64,000 bases of DNA. Origin: Amphiura filiformis (Eukaryota > Echinodermata > Ophiuroidea > Amphilepidida > Amphiuridae). The notes beneath the pieces were generated by a model that ran no database searches, had not been told where the DNA came from, and saw nothing but the letters and a program-made list of their open reading frames with translations. Where the stretch lies: NCBI RefSeq assembly GCF_039555335.1, contig NW_027305505.1:208501-272500 (forward strand), in the 5' to 3' direction. Both the position numbers and the translations under genes were made by a program. This document shows, piece after piece, positions 32,521 to 46,100 of this stretch. How positions within the stretch are numbered: position 1 is the stretch's first letter; each line of letters begins with the position of its first letter.

Positions 32521-34222
32521 GTGATTCATTATGCATGAATGAAGAATGTGTTCTAATGGCTTGCTGCATATCGATGTCAAGGACACAGGGCGGTAGTTGG
32601 AGGCCTTCGTCCTATCTCCTTTTTTTTGAAGATTGGGCTGATGTTTCCTCTTCTCCAATCTTCCGGCAAACTTCCCGTGCCAATTGATCTCTGAAAAATG
32701 CGGGCAAGTGCGGGCGCAATCTCTTGAGCATATTCTTTGAGAATGAGGGCTGGTAGATCGTCTGGACCTGTTGTTTTATTGGGCTTTAGGTCGGCAAGAA
32801 GTTCGTGAACACATTTGATACTGATCTTAATTTCAGGCATAGCTGGAGAAGGTTCAGAGTCCATTTAAGGCATGCTACTCATATATTCCTGTGTAAAGAC
32901 TTGAGTTTTGAGTATTTCGGTCTTTTGAGTGCTATCAGATACGAGTTCACCTTTGTCTCTGAGGAAGCAAATATCAAAAGTGTATTGTTTTAGGCTCTTC
33001 ATGAATCCCCAGAAGCTTTTTGAAGTTGCAGAACATGAGCGCTTTACATAACTTCTATGCTGCCTTCTTGTCTTCCTTATAGCCCCCTTCCTAAGATATT
33101 GGAATCTCGCATGATCTTCTGGGTCTTTGGTTTTATTGTAACGACTACAAGCCCGTTGATGCGTCTATGCAGTCTCTTGATGTCTTGAAAAATTCAGGGA
33201 GGTTGTTTACCATTGGTGATTAACTTAGAAGGAATGGACTTGTTCATAGCATCCGTCAATCCTTCTTTGAAGCCACTCCACACAACGTCAACTGATCTGT
33301 CACTATTACCGAACTCATTGGTACTGCTGTCAGACAATTTAGTGATCGCATCCTTTAAGCTGGAAACGTTGGTTTTCTTGTACAGGGCAATTCTCCTAGG
33401 TTTTTGCTTGATTTTACGTGGTCTTGTGTTGACAATGATGAACGGTATCCCGTCATGGTCTCTCATGCCTGGCCGGACGGTTGATTTCTCCACCAGGGTA
33501 GAGTGCGTGATGAGAAACAGATCAAGAATATTGTTGATCCTGTAGGCTTAGTAACCATCTGCTCAAAACCCTTATCATTTACATGTCAATAAATTCACGT
33601 GACAAACCTGGCTTATAGCCCCCCGGTGTGGTAGAAACACTGGTCCAGTTAATACCTGACAGGTTGAAGTCGCCTCCAAGCCACACCTGGTGACCTTTGG
33701 ACAGGTTTATTTTATCCAGTGAGTTGCGAAGCATTCATATTCTGGGAGAGTATTAAGCTGTGGGCGGTAGAATGCTCCAATCAGCAGGGATTAGGGCCCC
33801 ATTCTATCCAACTTAGTCCATAATATTTCTGAATTCGTGTCCAAGTCAGGTCTGTGCGTGCCTATAAGATCACCCTTAAGAGCAATTAGCACATCCCCAC
33901 CATGTAAGTCACGATCTTTCCTTGTAACATTGTAATCAGGCGGAAATATTTCACTTGACAGGATTGTACTATCAATACGGGTCTCCGTACCAATTACCAC
34001 ATCAGGCTGATTAATGTCCAAGAATGTTTGCAGATTATTTTTTTTACACCGTATACCTTGGAAATATATAATAACGACTTTCAGGTGATGTCTGTTGGTA
34101 GGTTTGGACTTCCTAGGATTGTTATCCTTCGCCTGGGGCATGATGGCAGAAAGTCTGCTCAACAGATCTCCGATAGAGGAGTTTACGGTCAACATAGAAG
34201 ACCATTTGGAAAGCACTAGCAT
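32505..34222 (-). pseudogene. APE-type LINE: endonuclease, linker and start of RT
   Basis: Minus-strand blocks: endonuclease at 33791-34222 with VVIIYFQGIRCKKNNLQTFL, PDVVIGTETRIDS (family GTETW; W is R here), GDVLIALKGDL and ILWTKLD; linker at 33194-33493 with VVWSGFKEGLTDAMNKSIPS; RT start at 32577-32864 with TTGPDDLPALILKEYAQEIA and GSLPEDWRRGNISPIFKK; then, after a frameshift, NYRPVSLTSICSK and MNHL to about 32515. The rest of RT is missing, so the copy is truncated at its 3' side, the reverse of normal LINE truncation, implying later deletion or interruption. Clade: Jockey/CR1-like, not resolved. Confidence 0.8.
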
Positions 34223-36008
34223 AGCAGCTAGGATAGTGAAATCATGGTCATTGGGACATTGGACTGAGATTGTGGTATACCAAGGGTTTACCTTGGATAG
34301 ACAGGATCTTGGACATTGCTGGATCTTGGATCAAGAACTGAGACCATCAAATGAATCTCATCAGATCTTCAGCTAATAAAAAGATCTGTGTAATTTTTCT
34401 AAGTTTAATCATTGTATGATTCTGTATTATCACTTGATTAACAGCCATAATGTACTATGCGTGAACTCGGAAGCAGGTGATTTTTGGCCTGGGTATTTTC
34501 TGATTCTACTTTCCTACTACTTGGCAAGTGTGACATGTTTTGCAATATTCAGAAACACCTTTTCTCAGAGTGGACCACCAAAAATATCTCAGAATTTGTT
34601 CATGACTTTCCTGAACTCCCAAACGCCCTGCCATAGGACTGACATGTCAATTTTAAAACGTCAATTTCAGCAAAATGTCGTTTCGCGTCAATTTTAAACA
34701 TTGCACACAGCTTTTTTTCAGTAACTCAATTTCCTATTGCGTTGAAATTTGACACATACATTACTTAGACATGTCTTAACCCTCCTAAAGAGCAATTTTG
34801 AAGAAAAAACAAGAAATATACGCGTAAAAATAGCATTTGCCCACATTTTCCCCAAACAAATCAGGTATTTGGCCACATGTGACGGACCGTAGAGACCAAA
34901 CGTTAAACAATTTAAAAAAAATGACTCTTTAGCCGTTTAGATTTACATGAAATGAAGCAAAAGAAAAAAACAACATCAAAATGAGCCAATTCGTTACTGA
35001 GAAATCATTCGCGCAAGTAACCTTTAAACAAGAACTGTCTTTAAAAAAGGCAACGTCATGGATGAAGATCATGTTTCATTATTTTGCATTGACACGTACT
35101 TGGAATGCTAGTAGTTTTGTGTGTTTGGCACAACTAATCGGGTTTCTTATAATGGAATCCGTTTTTCAGTATAATACAAACATTCTAGTGGTGGATGTAT
35201 GTGGTATAACTGACTATATATTAGGGAACTTTGGCCAATAGGAATTTCATTGCCATTTGTTCCAGATTGGAACAACACTTGGACAAGTGTTAATTAAAAA
35301 GATTTAATCATTTTCAATGTGTTGGGTGTCAATCTGGACTGAGTCATTCGCAAAATTTCATTCATGAACAAAAAACTTATCCAGCATAGTTTATATCTGC
35401 CTAAACCTCATCCCTTTTTCTGAAAATAGCCACATTTTGAAGGTCATCATAAGAAAGTCATGCATATGCAAAATGTAATAAAACCATATTGCCAAATTGG
35501 CAAAATGTAAACTCATAGCCCAATCTCGTAGGTCACAGTTTTGGTTTGTGGTTTCAAATTATTGCAATTAAACATTGGTTCTTTCAAATATGAGACGCAA
35601 AACCCCAAATCTAGTACAAACAATCATTATATTTATAAAGATATAGCAAACTTTCCATGCTAGAGATTTGACCCAAGAAAAATTTCACCTAAATTAAGTG
35701 TAAATTCAGGGTTAACCAGCCCATGGCGAAAAAAAAATGGCAGGCGTTGCAGTCGCAACGGTATCTCGACATATTGTTTTCACTCAAAAATTGTAGCCTT
35801 TGGGAACTTTAATTTAGGGGAGAAATTCGTTTACGAGTTCAGTGTCCTCCTAATGCCCGTGTAACTGCACATAATAGTTTTCCTTGCTATTATCATCTTG
35901 CAAACTGGACTTATCTTTGAGTTTGGGTCAGAAAAGGCCTCCCCCTCCTGCGAATTCATTTCCTAACAGCATGGAAATTCCTTTCAGTGGCAATTCATGT
36001 CTAACTCC
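34223..36008. other. Intronic spacer without recognised feature
   Basis: 34223-34380 may be the 5' UTR of the LINE. The rest is AT-rich; the 86-codon frame at 34981-35241 has no recognisable domain and its composition looks random. Confidence 0.4.
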
Positions 36009-37238
36009 TACACTCTTATTTCGCCAATTAAAAAAGTCTTAAACAACCTTAATCAATCTTAAACTCGTGTTAGTTACGTGGTCCTCTCGTCGAAATATTG
36101 GTTAAGGGCCCTTAATTTTCTTGTTGTTTAAGGCTCAAATCAATAGTTGGTTAAAACTTTTAACCAATAAATGCATATAGCACTTTAACCAGCTTCAAGT
36201 TTAAGTGCTTAACCAACTAGGTTGTTTAAGGTCTTTTAATCAATATTTGCTTAATAACTCAAAACAGATAATGATTTATATGTTCTATTTTATCTAAGGA
36301 TTGTCTAAGAAATACAACTGCTTAATCAATGGTTGTATTGGATTTAATTATGATTGGGACTTTCTTTCTTTCTTTTTTTTTTAAATTTTATACTGAAACA
36401 TAATTCATGATAGATTTGAAGTCATCAGATCTTGGTCAACTGTGAGATTCGTCCAAAAATACAATTTCATGCATAAAGTATTTTGGGTTTTTTTATCAGT
36501 TCAACCCGCTATGTATCCGAGTAAAAAATTAAAATCTAGTAAGCCTTTCTCTCTCGCATGCATTACGATACAATGCTAAAATACAATACATCAACGCTAA
36601 TAAATCCACACACTCGATACGGTATCCAGCATACCGATACTTCAATGCATCTCGTCTACATTGTAAGCTATTGTGCGTATGCCCAAAACTGAACATCGCG
36701 GTACACACATTGGTGATATACATGTACCGTGCACGTAGAACAGTACAGTACAGTATCGCTAGAATGTCAATCCCAATGACGTTGTTAAATCTAGCAAATG
36801 AACGCATCAATATCCATCATTTATGTCTCAACGATTTCTATGCATAACTTATCAAAAGAATCTCGAGTTTGGTGCAACCTGATTGACTCAAACCTACCTA
36901 TTTGAACGAAGTTTCAGGAGACCATAAGCTGCATGACCAGCATTCACTCGTGGCCGCCATTTGCTTTTGTCATTTTAAACAATAATTGGTTAAAATTCCG
37001 TGGCGCGAGATGTATCGTTAAGCAGGTAAAGTACAATTCCACTAAACATTACACAGTTTAACGCCTTTTAACGTAACAAAAAATAACCACCTTTATACGC
37101 TCGAGTTTAACAGTCTTTTAACATACGTTAAACTTTGCAGATTAAGCGCAAAATCACGTCTTTGAACATTAATTGTTTAAAAATCTTAAACTTTTCTTCT
37201 TATACTTGGCGACTGTTAACTGCCGGAACAAGAGTGTA
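36009..37238. mobile_element. 1.23-kb TIR element rich in TTAA/TTAAC words
   Basis: The left end TACACTCTTATTTCGCC and the right end (reverse-complemented TACACTCTTGTTCCGGC) form inverted repeats of about 25 bp with mismatches. Internally, near both ends, 'TTAAAC', 'GGTTAA' and 'TTTAACC' words recur dozens of times, giving a subterminal-repeat look. No transposase. The boundary duplication is unclear, so the superfamily is not assigned. Confidence 0.55.
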
Positions 37239-39410
37239 TGATTACAGGACAGAAACTAAGTCAGTTCTAAGGTAAATTTTGTGGAGAGGTACACGAACTA
37301 AATTATATCCATCCCAATTCCCTGGATCAATGCATTACCTGCTGAACTATCTTCATTAAAGGGCACAGTTTCTTCCATAATCATAAAATGTGAACAACTC
37401 GTACTTTGCAAATCTTTATGGGTTGTGAATTACTATTCCCTCTAACACAAAAAAAGGTTCAAATTCGTCACACACTTTGTTTGTGTCACTTCCCTTTTGT
37501 AGGAGTTCTTGTTTCTTAAATTGACTAACTATAGGCTCATTTGAACCACGTGACACTGCACATCCTACAGTATCCTACTCCTGCTTTTGTGAGTCATTTT
37601 GGGTTTAAATTCAGTCCCACCTTTTAGTACACCGTACCTAGACTAATTCGCGTTGTTATGTAACAGACCATTCAAGCCTTTCAGTCAATGCGATCGACCG
37701 TGCTAATAAATATGCAATACAGAGTAGCTAATGTGGATATCAAAATGTTTTTTACATTATATTTCTCAATTTATGTTTTTACATGAATATTGTCAATTAT
37801 TTTCGAATAAGTGTATGGTATTAGATAATCATTCCCTCCTAATAGACTAGAAACAACAAAGTTACGGAAAGCGTCAGACGACGAAAAAAAATCGTCGAAA
37901 TCTAGATTTCCCGTTTTACGATTTGTGCAACACACATACCATTTTGGCTGATTTGATGAGTCCAAAATATTTTTGCATCGAATCAAACTGAAATAAGGGG
38001 GTTATCATTTTCTTTGGAAGGGGGAGTTCCCAAATATACTGGGGGGGGGGGGTCATTCATTTTTGGAAGGAAAAATAGGGGGTCATACAATTTTGATGAC
38101 CAAAATGCAGGGAGTCACAAGAAATTGTGTTTATCTTATTCAAAAACAATGATTTCAATAAAATTATAGCCTGTTTAGGGGTAAGGTGTATCGGTGGTGG
38201 TGTGGGGGGTGGTCATAAACTTGTTGTTGTCGAAATGGGGGGGCGCAATTTTATTGACGCCGACTTTTTGTAAATTTGTGACACCCCCCTTCAGCAGAAA
38301 ATGACAGCCCTTAAGCGTTGTGTTTTTGTTTGTTTTGTGCCCATTCTTTTTCAGACCTACAAGTGCTCTCACATCCATTTGCTCGTGAATTCATCCAGGG
38401 CCCTGGGACTTTGCAATTTTAGAGCTAGCCTTGTTTCATAAGAGGAGCAGTAGTGTACACAGCAAGGGGGCAGGGGTAAAGTATCCCTGAAAAAAATTAA
38501 AGAGAAAATCGGCATGGCGAAGGAAAAGAAAAAGGTATGAAAGGGTAAAAAGTTTGTACTCGCTACGCGCACACATTGTCCCAATAAAACCCTTTTCCTG
38601 TTCACTTCGATCATGGGCCAACATTGTGTAAAAAATACAAAAAGGTTGCCACCCACGCGCGCACATTGTCCCAGTAAAGCTTTTTCTTGGAAGATCAAAG
38701 ACTTATGATGTTACAACGGTATATATGTATATCACCGATAATACCAGGTCAAAATAATGGAACCGCAAAATGTTTTTGTCTTTGGCCCGAAATATTTATT
38801 TTCCCCCCTCCCCCGATCAAGAAAGCTGGCTACGCCCCTGAGTAGGAAGAGGAGGAGGTGGAGGAGGAGGAAAAGGAGGAGGAGGAGGAGGAGGAAAAGG
38901 AGGAGAAAAAACACAGAAAAACCAGGGCTACACGCTACGGACTATATGTACGCGCCTGTAGAGGAATAGGTTAGTGTAATGATTCTCGAGGATTTTACAG
39001 TTAAGACCATCGTCGTCGTAGTTGTAGTTGTACAAGTCGTAGTTGTACAAATCTTTGTGAACCTTTTGATGATAGAGATCTACATTTGCTTGTCCAGATC
39101 TGATCGGTAGGCAGTATTTCCTGTGAGGTATTCTATTCCTTCAGCCCAACCAAGTTTATACAGATGCCTTTGACACGTCCTTGATGTATAACATTTTCAA
39201 GCGTCCATTTCACCATTAAACATGTTAAATATATATGTCCAACTATCATAAATATGTGAGCTTATTCTTCTGAAACAGGGACATCATCACCAATCAGGTT
39301 TCTCACAAATCTGGAGTTCTGCCACGGTGCCACCGCATTCCTACTGCATATTATCTCTGTCTGCTATTCCAACATCATCTATGTAGGCCTACATATAAAT
39401 TTTGCACCAA
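37239..39410. other. Spacer with low-complexity tracts
   Basis: Contains a run of 12 G at 38041-38052, a duplicated block of about 85-100 bp (38548-38690, both copies with CGCGCACACATTGTCCCA), and a purine tract of AGG/GGA repeats at about 38843-38911 that gives an artificial Arg-rich frame. No gene seen. Confidence 0.5.
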
Positions 39411-39850
39411 AGTGACGCAGCTGTTATAAATACGCCTATAGCTTCAGAACTAATAATTGTTTTCACCAAAGTTCAACATAGAGAGAAGGAAGATTTATTT
39501 ACGCGCATTTTGATACCACATTTGTCAAATGTCGCTCAACGTTAACATCGCAGTATTGTTTTTAAAGAAAAATATCCGAATTTAAAAGTTGCAGTTTACA
39601 GCGATCAGTGTTTATTATGCCAGCACGTAAAGCACGCCATTATCTTCGCGCTTACTCCAAATCAATACAAAAAGCTGCAACTGTTAAACTCGGGTATCTT
39701 TGTTTCAAAACACTGCTGTATGGTTAATATTGAACAAAACTTGGGTATCAAAATGCGCGTAAATAAATTATCCTTCTTTTTATGTTAAAATATTGTGAAA
39801 CTAATTATTAGTTCAGTAGCTATAGGCGTATTTATAAGAGCTGCGTTACT
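39411..39850. mobile_element. ~440-bp MITE with ~105-bp inverted ends
   Basis: Arms at 39411-39515 and 39745-39850 share GACGCAGCT/AACGCAGCT, TTATAAATACGCCTATAGCT, GAACTAATAATT and GATTTATTTACGCGCATTTT in inverted orientation. A third, single arm of the family is at 46890-46933 (AAGTAACGCAGCT...CTATAGCTTCAGAAC). No coding. Confidence 0.75.
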
Positions 39851-40539
39851 TCTTATGCCGACTTTAGATCAGTAGATAGCAATGGGAAAAACAAGGTCAT
39901 TCATAATTTCATCCAGATGTCAGTAACCATTTTAAGAGGAATGACAGATGCTCTGGCCATGGCAGACACCTTGGCATTCTGGGGGCCAAATTGATAGAAA
40001 TTATACCGCAATGTACCGCACACCTGTTCCCACTATAAACACGCTGAGTGTCGCTGCGCCGCCACGACAATTGATTGGCTTTTGACAAATGAAACTGAGC
40101 GCTTTCCCAAACGGTACAGAAACATTCAATTTCATTTGTCAATAGCTCGATTAATAACCTTGGGTGTAGTGTGAGATTGGATCAGTTGGATAAACCATCC
40201 ACCGCAACTTTTAATAATTGTTTGAAATTATAAACTTCTCTGCTATATAATAATAGGCTGCTTCTATATTGTAAAAAATGCGTTTCAATCGGCATGGCAA
40301 ATTTCCGCAAAAACGGAGAGCAAACGTATTTTTGATTAATTGTGTGTGCTGATTTTGCGAACTCTCCATTTATGCCCTCCACAGAGGGGGAGGTGTGCGT
40401 TATACCCGGACCTGGAGTCGAGGCCCGAAAAAAATTAAACTTTGAGAGCGCTTAGAAAACACAAAGAAAAATGCGGACATCTGTGCAGAGGAGAGGGGAG
40501 GGGAGGAGGGGATGGGGAGGAGCGGAGTACAGCGGAGAT
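39851..40539. other. Spacer
   Basis: No gene. 40490-40545 is a G/A-rich low-complexity stretch (GGGGAGGGGAGGAGGGGATG). It ends at the AATC tail of the LINE below. Confidence 0.4.
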
Positions 40540-40545
40540 GAGATG

Positions 40546-40549
40546 AGAT

Positions 40550-40593
<44 letters not shown>

Positions 40594-42130
40594 CCTGAAA
40601 CTTGTATAGCGCCTAAACCAAGAAAACTTGCACTACTATAAGGCGCTGGGGAAACATACACAGAGCAATCATATGCAAACAAATGACAAATACATACATG
40701 ATATCAATTCAAAATATACACAATTACAAAGAAAGTTAATGATCATACGTAATTCCAAACAGGTGCTGTTAAACCAGTTTCTTAAAAGTGACAATGGATT
40801 CTGCATTTCTGATGTATTCGGCCAGTTTGTTCCAAATGCGTGGTCCATAGCAGGAGAAAGACCTGTCCGCGAATGTTGAACGTTGAGGTCTTTGTTCAAT
40901 GAATAGTGGTGTTGATGATGTTGTGGAGCGAAGGCGTCAGCGATCAGTTTGTATGAATGGCCAAGTGGTCTAAAAAAAACGTGTAAGACAAACGTGTAAG
41001 GTTACACGTTTAAGGTTACATATCATACGCGTAAGATTGCATCTTATGTCTGTAAGGTTGCATCTTACACGTGTAAGAATGAAGTGGAATTCTTAAGTTG
41101 ACGAATCACAGAGTAAGAAATCACAAACAACCAATCATCTTACGCGTAGCAAATTTCGACCAATAATATGTAAAGACGTTATTAGATTTGTAACACCCAC
41201 GACTTTTTATACGTGTAAGATTTTGAATTTAGTGATAGACGATACGCACTATTATTGGCGGCGTACCGAGGATAAGTAGAGAATTTGTATGAGTGCTACA
41301 ATGTCCTGTAGTGTATGCCGAAAACTCTTCAGGAATTGTTCCGATTGTTGGACCGTCATGGTCACAGCCTGACTTATTTCACTTTCTGGTTACTTTTTCT
41401 CAGTTTTCTGGAGTCAATTAGTACTCAATATCATCTAATTTCAAAGTAAAATGATCATGTTTGCGAAATATACCGTGGCACATATTGATATCGAGGCTCG
41501 GATATTATTCGACACTCGTCGTATGTACTAGTCAAATTGGAATACCGTCCATCCTTAATAGGCAATTCTTTCGCGTGTAAGAAATACTATGGCGGGATTC
41601 CATTGGTCGAAGATGAATACGCGTAAGATGTAGATTGGTTGTTTGGGGTTTAAATATGGATTCTTTATTATGATTAGTCAATTTAAGCAACCCGCTAGAG
41701 TCTAAGACGTTTAAGATGCAATCTTACACGTATACTATGCAATCTTACACGTATAAGGTTACACGTATATAGTCTTACACGTTTTTTCACCAGAAATGTA
41801 ATCCGGAGTTTGTTTGTGAGAAGATTTGTAAACGAAGACCAGTATTTTAAAATCAACTCGTTGCTTAATGGGTAACCAGTGCATGTCAATGAGATCATTT
41901 GTGATCGAGTCATATTACGTTTCTTGGTAATTAACCGTGCAGCAGTACGCTGAAATGATATTATGAAGACGCTTGATGCCGACAAGCAAACTATTGAAAT
42001 AGTCTAGCCTTGGGTGACAAGAGTATGAATGGCGAGTTTGCTAGATTGGGTGGTTAGCATTCTACGAGCACGTTCAATGTTAACCAGCTGGAAATCGGCT
42101 GATTTTGCAATATTAGCCACCTGCGCTGAC
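40546..42130 (-). pseudogene. L2-like LINE, 3' half, split by a TIR element
   Basis: The minus strand reads VDRSMTMSAQVANIAKSADF, RARRMLTTQSSKLAIHTLVT and DMHWLPIKQRVDFKILVFVY (42130-41800), the RT C-terminal region of L2/CR1-like LINEs. After an 820-bp insertion it resumes with TFADRSFSCYGPRIWNKLAE and SIVTFKKLV (about 40890-40770), corresponding to the usual 'F..AAP.LWN.LP..L' and 'S...FK..LK' terminal blocks. The 3' UTR contains a GGCGCTATACAAGTTTCAGG-type end and a (GATT)n tail (40546-40592). Frameshifts and stops throughout. Confidence 0.8.
40972..41793. mobile_element. ~820-bp TIR element with ACGTGTAAG subterminal repeats
   Basis: The ends read AAAAAACGTGTAAGAC in inverted orientation. 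Inside each end the word (A)CG(T/C)GTAAG, often followed by ATTGCAT, recurs in both orientations: at least six copies on the left (40978-41070) and five on the right (41570-41790), with more at about 41145 and 41211. Such clustered subterminal words are typical of transposase binding sites in DNA transposons. No transposase. It splits the L2-like LINE. Confidence 0.7.
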
Positions 42131-43123
42131 ATAGTCATGCTGCGGTCAACCATGACAGATAAGAGTAGAGGAGAAGAAATGAGAAGACAGGATAGGATCA
42201 GCGAGGGAAAGCCCTTGGGGAGATGAAAGGAGAGGGGTGGGGGGGACTCGGAGGAACATCATTATGATGATGTTCCGAATTTCAGAATCGCTATCACTGA
42301 AAGACCATATTTTTAGAACTCGTTTCAGACATCCTATCCTGCCTATTTAATAACACTCATATTAATTATAAGCGGCAGAGGACTCTATACCACTTAAGAC
42401 ACCGGTGTCTCATCAATTATGACTGATCTCTATTGAAATAATATGTATTGGGGCACAACTTTCAGGGTCACCTTAATAAAGACTTCAAGTGGGATATATT
42501 GATTGACATCAGCGTGCTCATCGTGCTGTGTCACGCATGTGGAGTACTTCAAAATATACAGCTGATTAGAGTCACGCGGTAGCCGTGACCAGCAAGTTTT
42601 AAAGATAAACGACTGATAAAGAAGACTAAACAGATGCTCACGCGAGACTATATTTACAGCTAACATTAAAACACTTGAGTTTCATTGTTCTATGATATTT
42701 TTCGCTGGGTACAAAATGTATCTAAAACCATGCTTTATGTTATTTACAGTCCCAAGTGTAATATCCTGACAGCTCATTAATTCATCAAAGAGAAACACAA
42801 ATCCTACAGTCAATCACTGTTTGATGATAAACAAACTTTTTTTGCTTTATTTCACGCGGTATTTCATAGCGTACATTAGTGGAAAATAATACTGATCCAG
42901 ATTTTTGGACACATCTGCAGCCCTTGGTGGACATCGCTTTCACACTACTTTTTCAGATTCACTTAAAAATATACCCTAGCATTTTCTGTGATACCCTACA
43001 TACAAATTCTCAGCCCCATTTGCCAAAAAATCAAGTTTTTCACAATTCTTTTGTTCTTATCGGACGACGCATCCATTCATATAACAAATACTGTTAGTTC
43101 GACACAGTAATTTACAGCAGAGT
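42131..43123. other. Spacer
   Basis: Contains a short palindromic word AACATCATTATGATGATGTT at about 42255-42274. No gene recognised. Confidence 0.4.
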
Positions 43124-43197
43124 CCCGTGGCCTAATGGTTCGGGCGTTCGACTCCAGATACGCTTACCCGAGTTTGAAATCCGATGACCAACTGACT
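43124..43197 (+). repeat. tRNA-like sequence (degenerate)
   Basis: TGGCCTAATGGTTCGGGCG resembles a tRNA D arm with A box, and GAGTTTGAAATCC a B box in which GGTTCGA has decayed. The A-B spacing is near that of a real tRNA, but the acceptor and T stems do not pair. Probably a tRNA pseudogene or tRNA-derived SINE head. Confidence 0.4.
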
Positions 43198-46100
43198 TTT
43201 TTTCCAATGTTTTATTAAACAATAATATTTATTATCATTAATCAAGGATAACATAATTTTAAACATCCAAGTGTTATTGTGATATTATTTTTTTTTATTA
43301 ACGCAAGATGTTTGATTCTCAGGGAAATTGTTTATTATATTAAGGGCCTATTTACAAAAACAAACAGCACAGTGTGATACAACATCATCAAGCATCAAAA
43401 GAAATCTGAATAATACAAGAAACTAGTTCAGGTTAACAATAATAAGGTATGCAATACGACGTCACTAATTGTCCCTCTCATTTAAATACATTTTTGTCCT
43501 ACCACGGGGCAATTCGCACGATAATAGGACAATAAAACATGATTGGGATTTGTATGAATGGTTGTTGAATCAATCTGGAGACCTGGCTCTCTGCCATCTT
43601 CAGCTACCGTAGAACATGACAATTGTAACATCGTCCCGGTCACACTCATAAGAGTATTGTGATTCCAATAACCTCATTAAACCTTTTATCAAACATAATG
43701 CATAGTACGGAAGTGTCTAAGTGACACGACTTGACAAGATAATTATCTTGCCATGTCGACTTATTATCAGCATTATTTCAACATGACCATATAAAATATC
43801 TCGCAAAGACAACTCACCAAAAATATTATGTCAACATGGTAAGATAAATTATCATACCAAGGAAGAGTAATTTTTGACACCGTATAACAGAGCCAATGAC
43901 AAAAAGAAAATCCTTTAACATTGGGCATAGGCTTATGCTACTGCATAAGATATAAAATGACAAGTGGGAAAGTGAGACTTTATGATTTGTGGCGGTGGTG
44001 GTGTGTGGGGTGTGTGTAGGGGTGTGTCGGGGGGGGGCTTCATGGGGGGGGCTCATGGATGATAAATATATATTGACCTGAGGGGCACATTGTCCAGTCC
44101 ATTTTCTTTGGTTTCAGATGCTGGTTCAATATTAGGCCTATACAATTTATTTTGAGCGTTTAAAACCATTTTGGACCATGTGTTATGAGGGGGGGGGTGA
44201 TTTTCCCTCTAAGACATTTTCTTCTTCCCATCATATACTGTGTGGGATACTTTTGAAGCCATAATATTTTGACCTATTTTCGATTTTAATTCAATTGTTA
44301 GTCCATCCATGAACGGTGCCTTACATGTGCCCCTTTTTAGTGCACCCTTTATAGACCACTTGGCATGTGACGTCATTGCCCGGCAGTATGCGCGCGCATT
44401 ATGGCAATTTCCATTGTTCGTTGCCCTGCAGTGTGCGTACGCATCGTAGTCTGCTAAGGGCACGTGCATTTTAAATCGCCCGCCACATTTCATATAGTAC
44501 AGGAAAGTCAGTCCCTCATTTCAAATATATAGTTTTGGTTTCTCTATTGTTCAGAAACCAAAAATCAAGGGATTAAAATGTGGAGATGAACTGGTATGCA
44601 ATCATAACACTATTGTGCTGGGAGGACACAAGAGGGTATATATAATCAAAAGTATAATGGCCTATAACCATACGTATATAATAGCCTATTGTGCTAACAT
44701 TTTCATTATCGATATCTAACAACGCGGGCGATTTTTGATGCTCTCTTGCCGTAGGTGGCACACTTCCATGACACCATAAAATAAGTTATGCATAGACATC
44801 GTTGAGACATAAAGGATGGATATATACGATTCCTAGGCCTACATGTAGAAATCATGTGCATATATTGAGGGGTGGGGGGGTGTTTTGTTTATTTGTCTGA
44901 AATATAAACGATGCATGATGATGTAGATGATTTGATTATGAATTAGATTATTCCCCGGAAAGCACAACCCATACCTCTTACCTATGTTCCCTCCGCCACC
45001 TATATATAACCTCCTCCCTCCCCCTCCCCACACTCGATATCGACTCTTCCCTATTATTCCACTCCACTCTTGAGCTCCCCTCTCCCCTCCTTTCCTTCCC
45101 ACTTCCAATGCTCTCCCCCCTCTGTTTCTCTTTCTCCCTTACCCTTACCCCCCCCCACACACACAAACTCTTTGCCTGGCTATCTCTTTTCTCTCTCTCT
45201 CTCCCTTCTCCAATAAATAAATTGAATAAAAGTCAGTTTAAACCAGCTTTCTATGATATTGATCTTCCGTCATGCGACATGCACATAAATAGAGTAGTGT
45301 ATAATAGTGTTTGTATCACTGAAGTCATAATCTGTCAAGTGTCTATTGTCATGTCTGTGGAAATATTTCGATGGTCTATATATTTTCACAGTGAAATCAG
45401 CTTAGGCTATTTCGTAGTCTCTTGTCAATGCTTTCAAACTAAATCAATGCTTTCAAATGTAGACTGCTTTGTTCGACTTCTCTGCTCGTGAATATTGCAC
45501 TGCGAAATTTAAACATTTCTTTGTATACTTAGATCAGGTAACTCGAAAATCCTGTAATTTTATTTGTCACACCACTTATAAGAAACTGAAACCAAAACCG
45601 AAACTACCTGCCACAAATGTTTAGTTTTAAACAAAAGGTAGAAACAATGAGTTCGATATCTTGTGATTCAAGTGGTTAGGCAGGACAATAGGAAACCACG
45701 TGACCAAAGCCAAAACCAAAACTAAAACTATATATTTGAAATGAGGCAGTGAACAGTGTAGCGGCTCATTCGAGCATATCGATAGAAGAGTCCCTCGCCT
45801 TTGTTGATAAACAGTGATGTCAAGTGGTCTATAGTGCACCTCACACCCCACACACTTGTACTACAAAATGGTAAGAATGGTTCTGGTTCAGTGTTGAAGA
45901 ATAAGTGCTAAAGATACTTTTTAGTGATTGGTTTCATGTTCAAATATTGCATAGTGCATCTTTTTTCACAATATGACACGTATATTTTATGGAAAAATGC
46001 CTATCTTTCTGGCAACACTGTTTGCCTATATTAAAATTACCAGAACTCTTTTTTCTTCATTTAGGTACAGTACTACCTAGTCTAGCTACACTGAAAAATA

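Noticed and set aside
36529-36810. 93-codon minus-strand frame
   Set aside because: Inside a TIR element, no domain, and repeated words explain it.
38732-38969. Arg-rich and Leu-rich frames
   Set aside because: Produced by an AGG/GGA microsatellite; no other protein character.
44990-45200. Pyrimidine-rich tract considered as a splice or promoter region
   Set aside because: Low complexity on both sides with no exon-like frame next to it.
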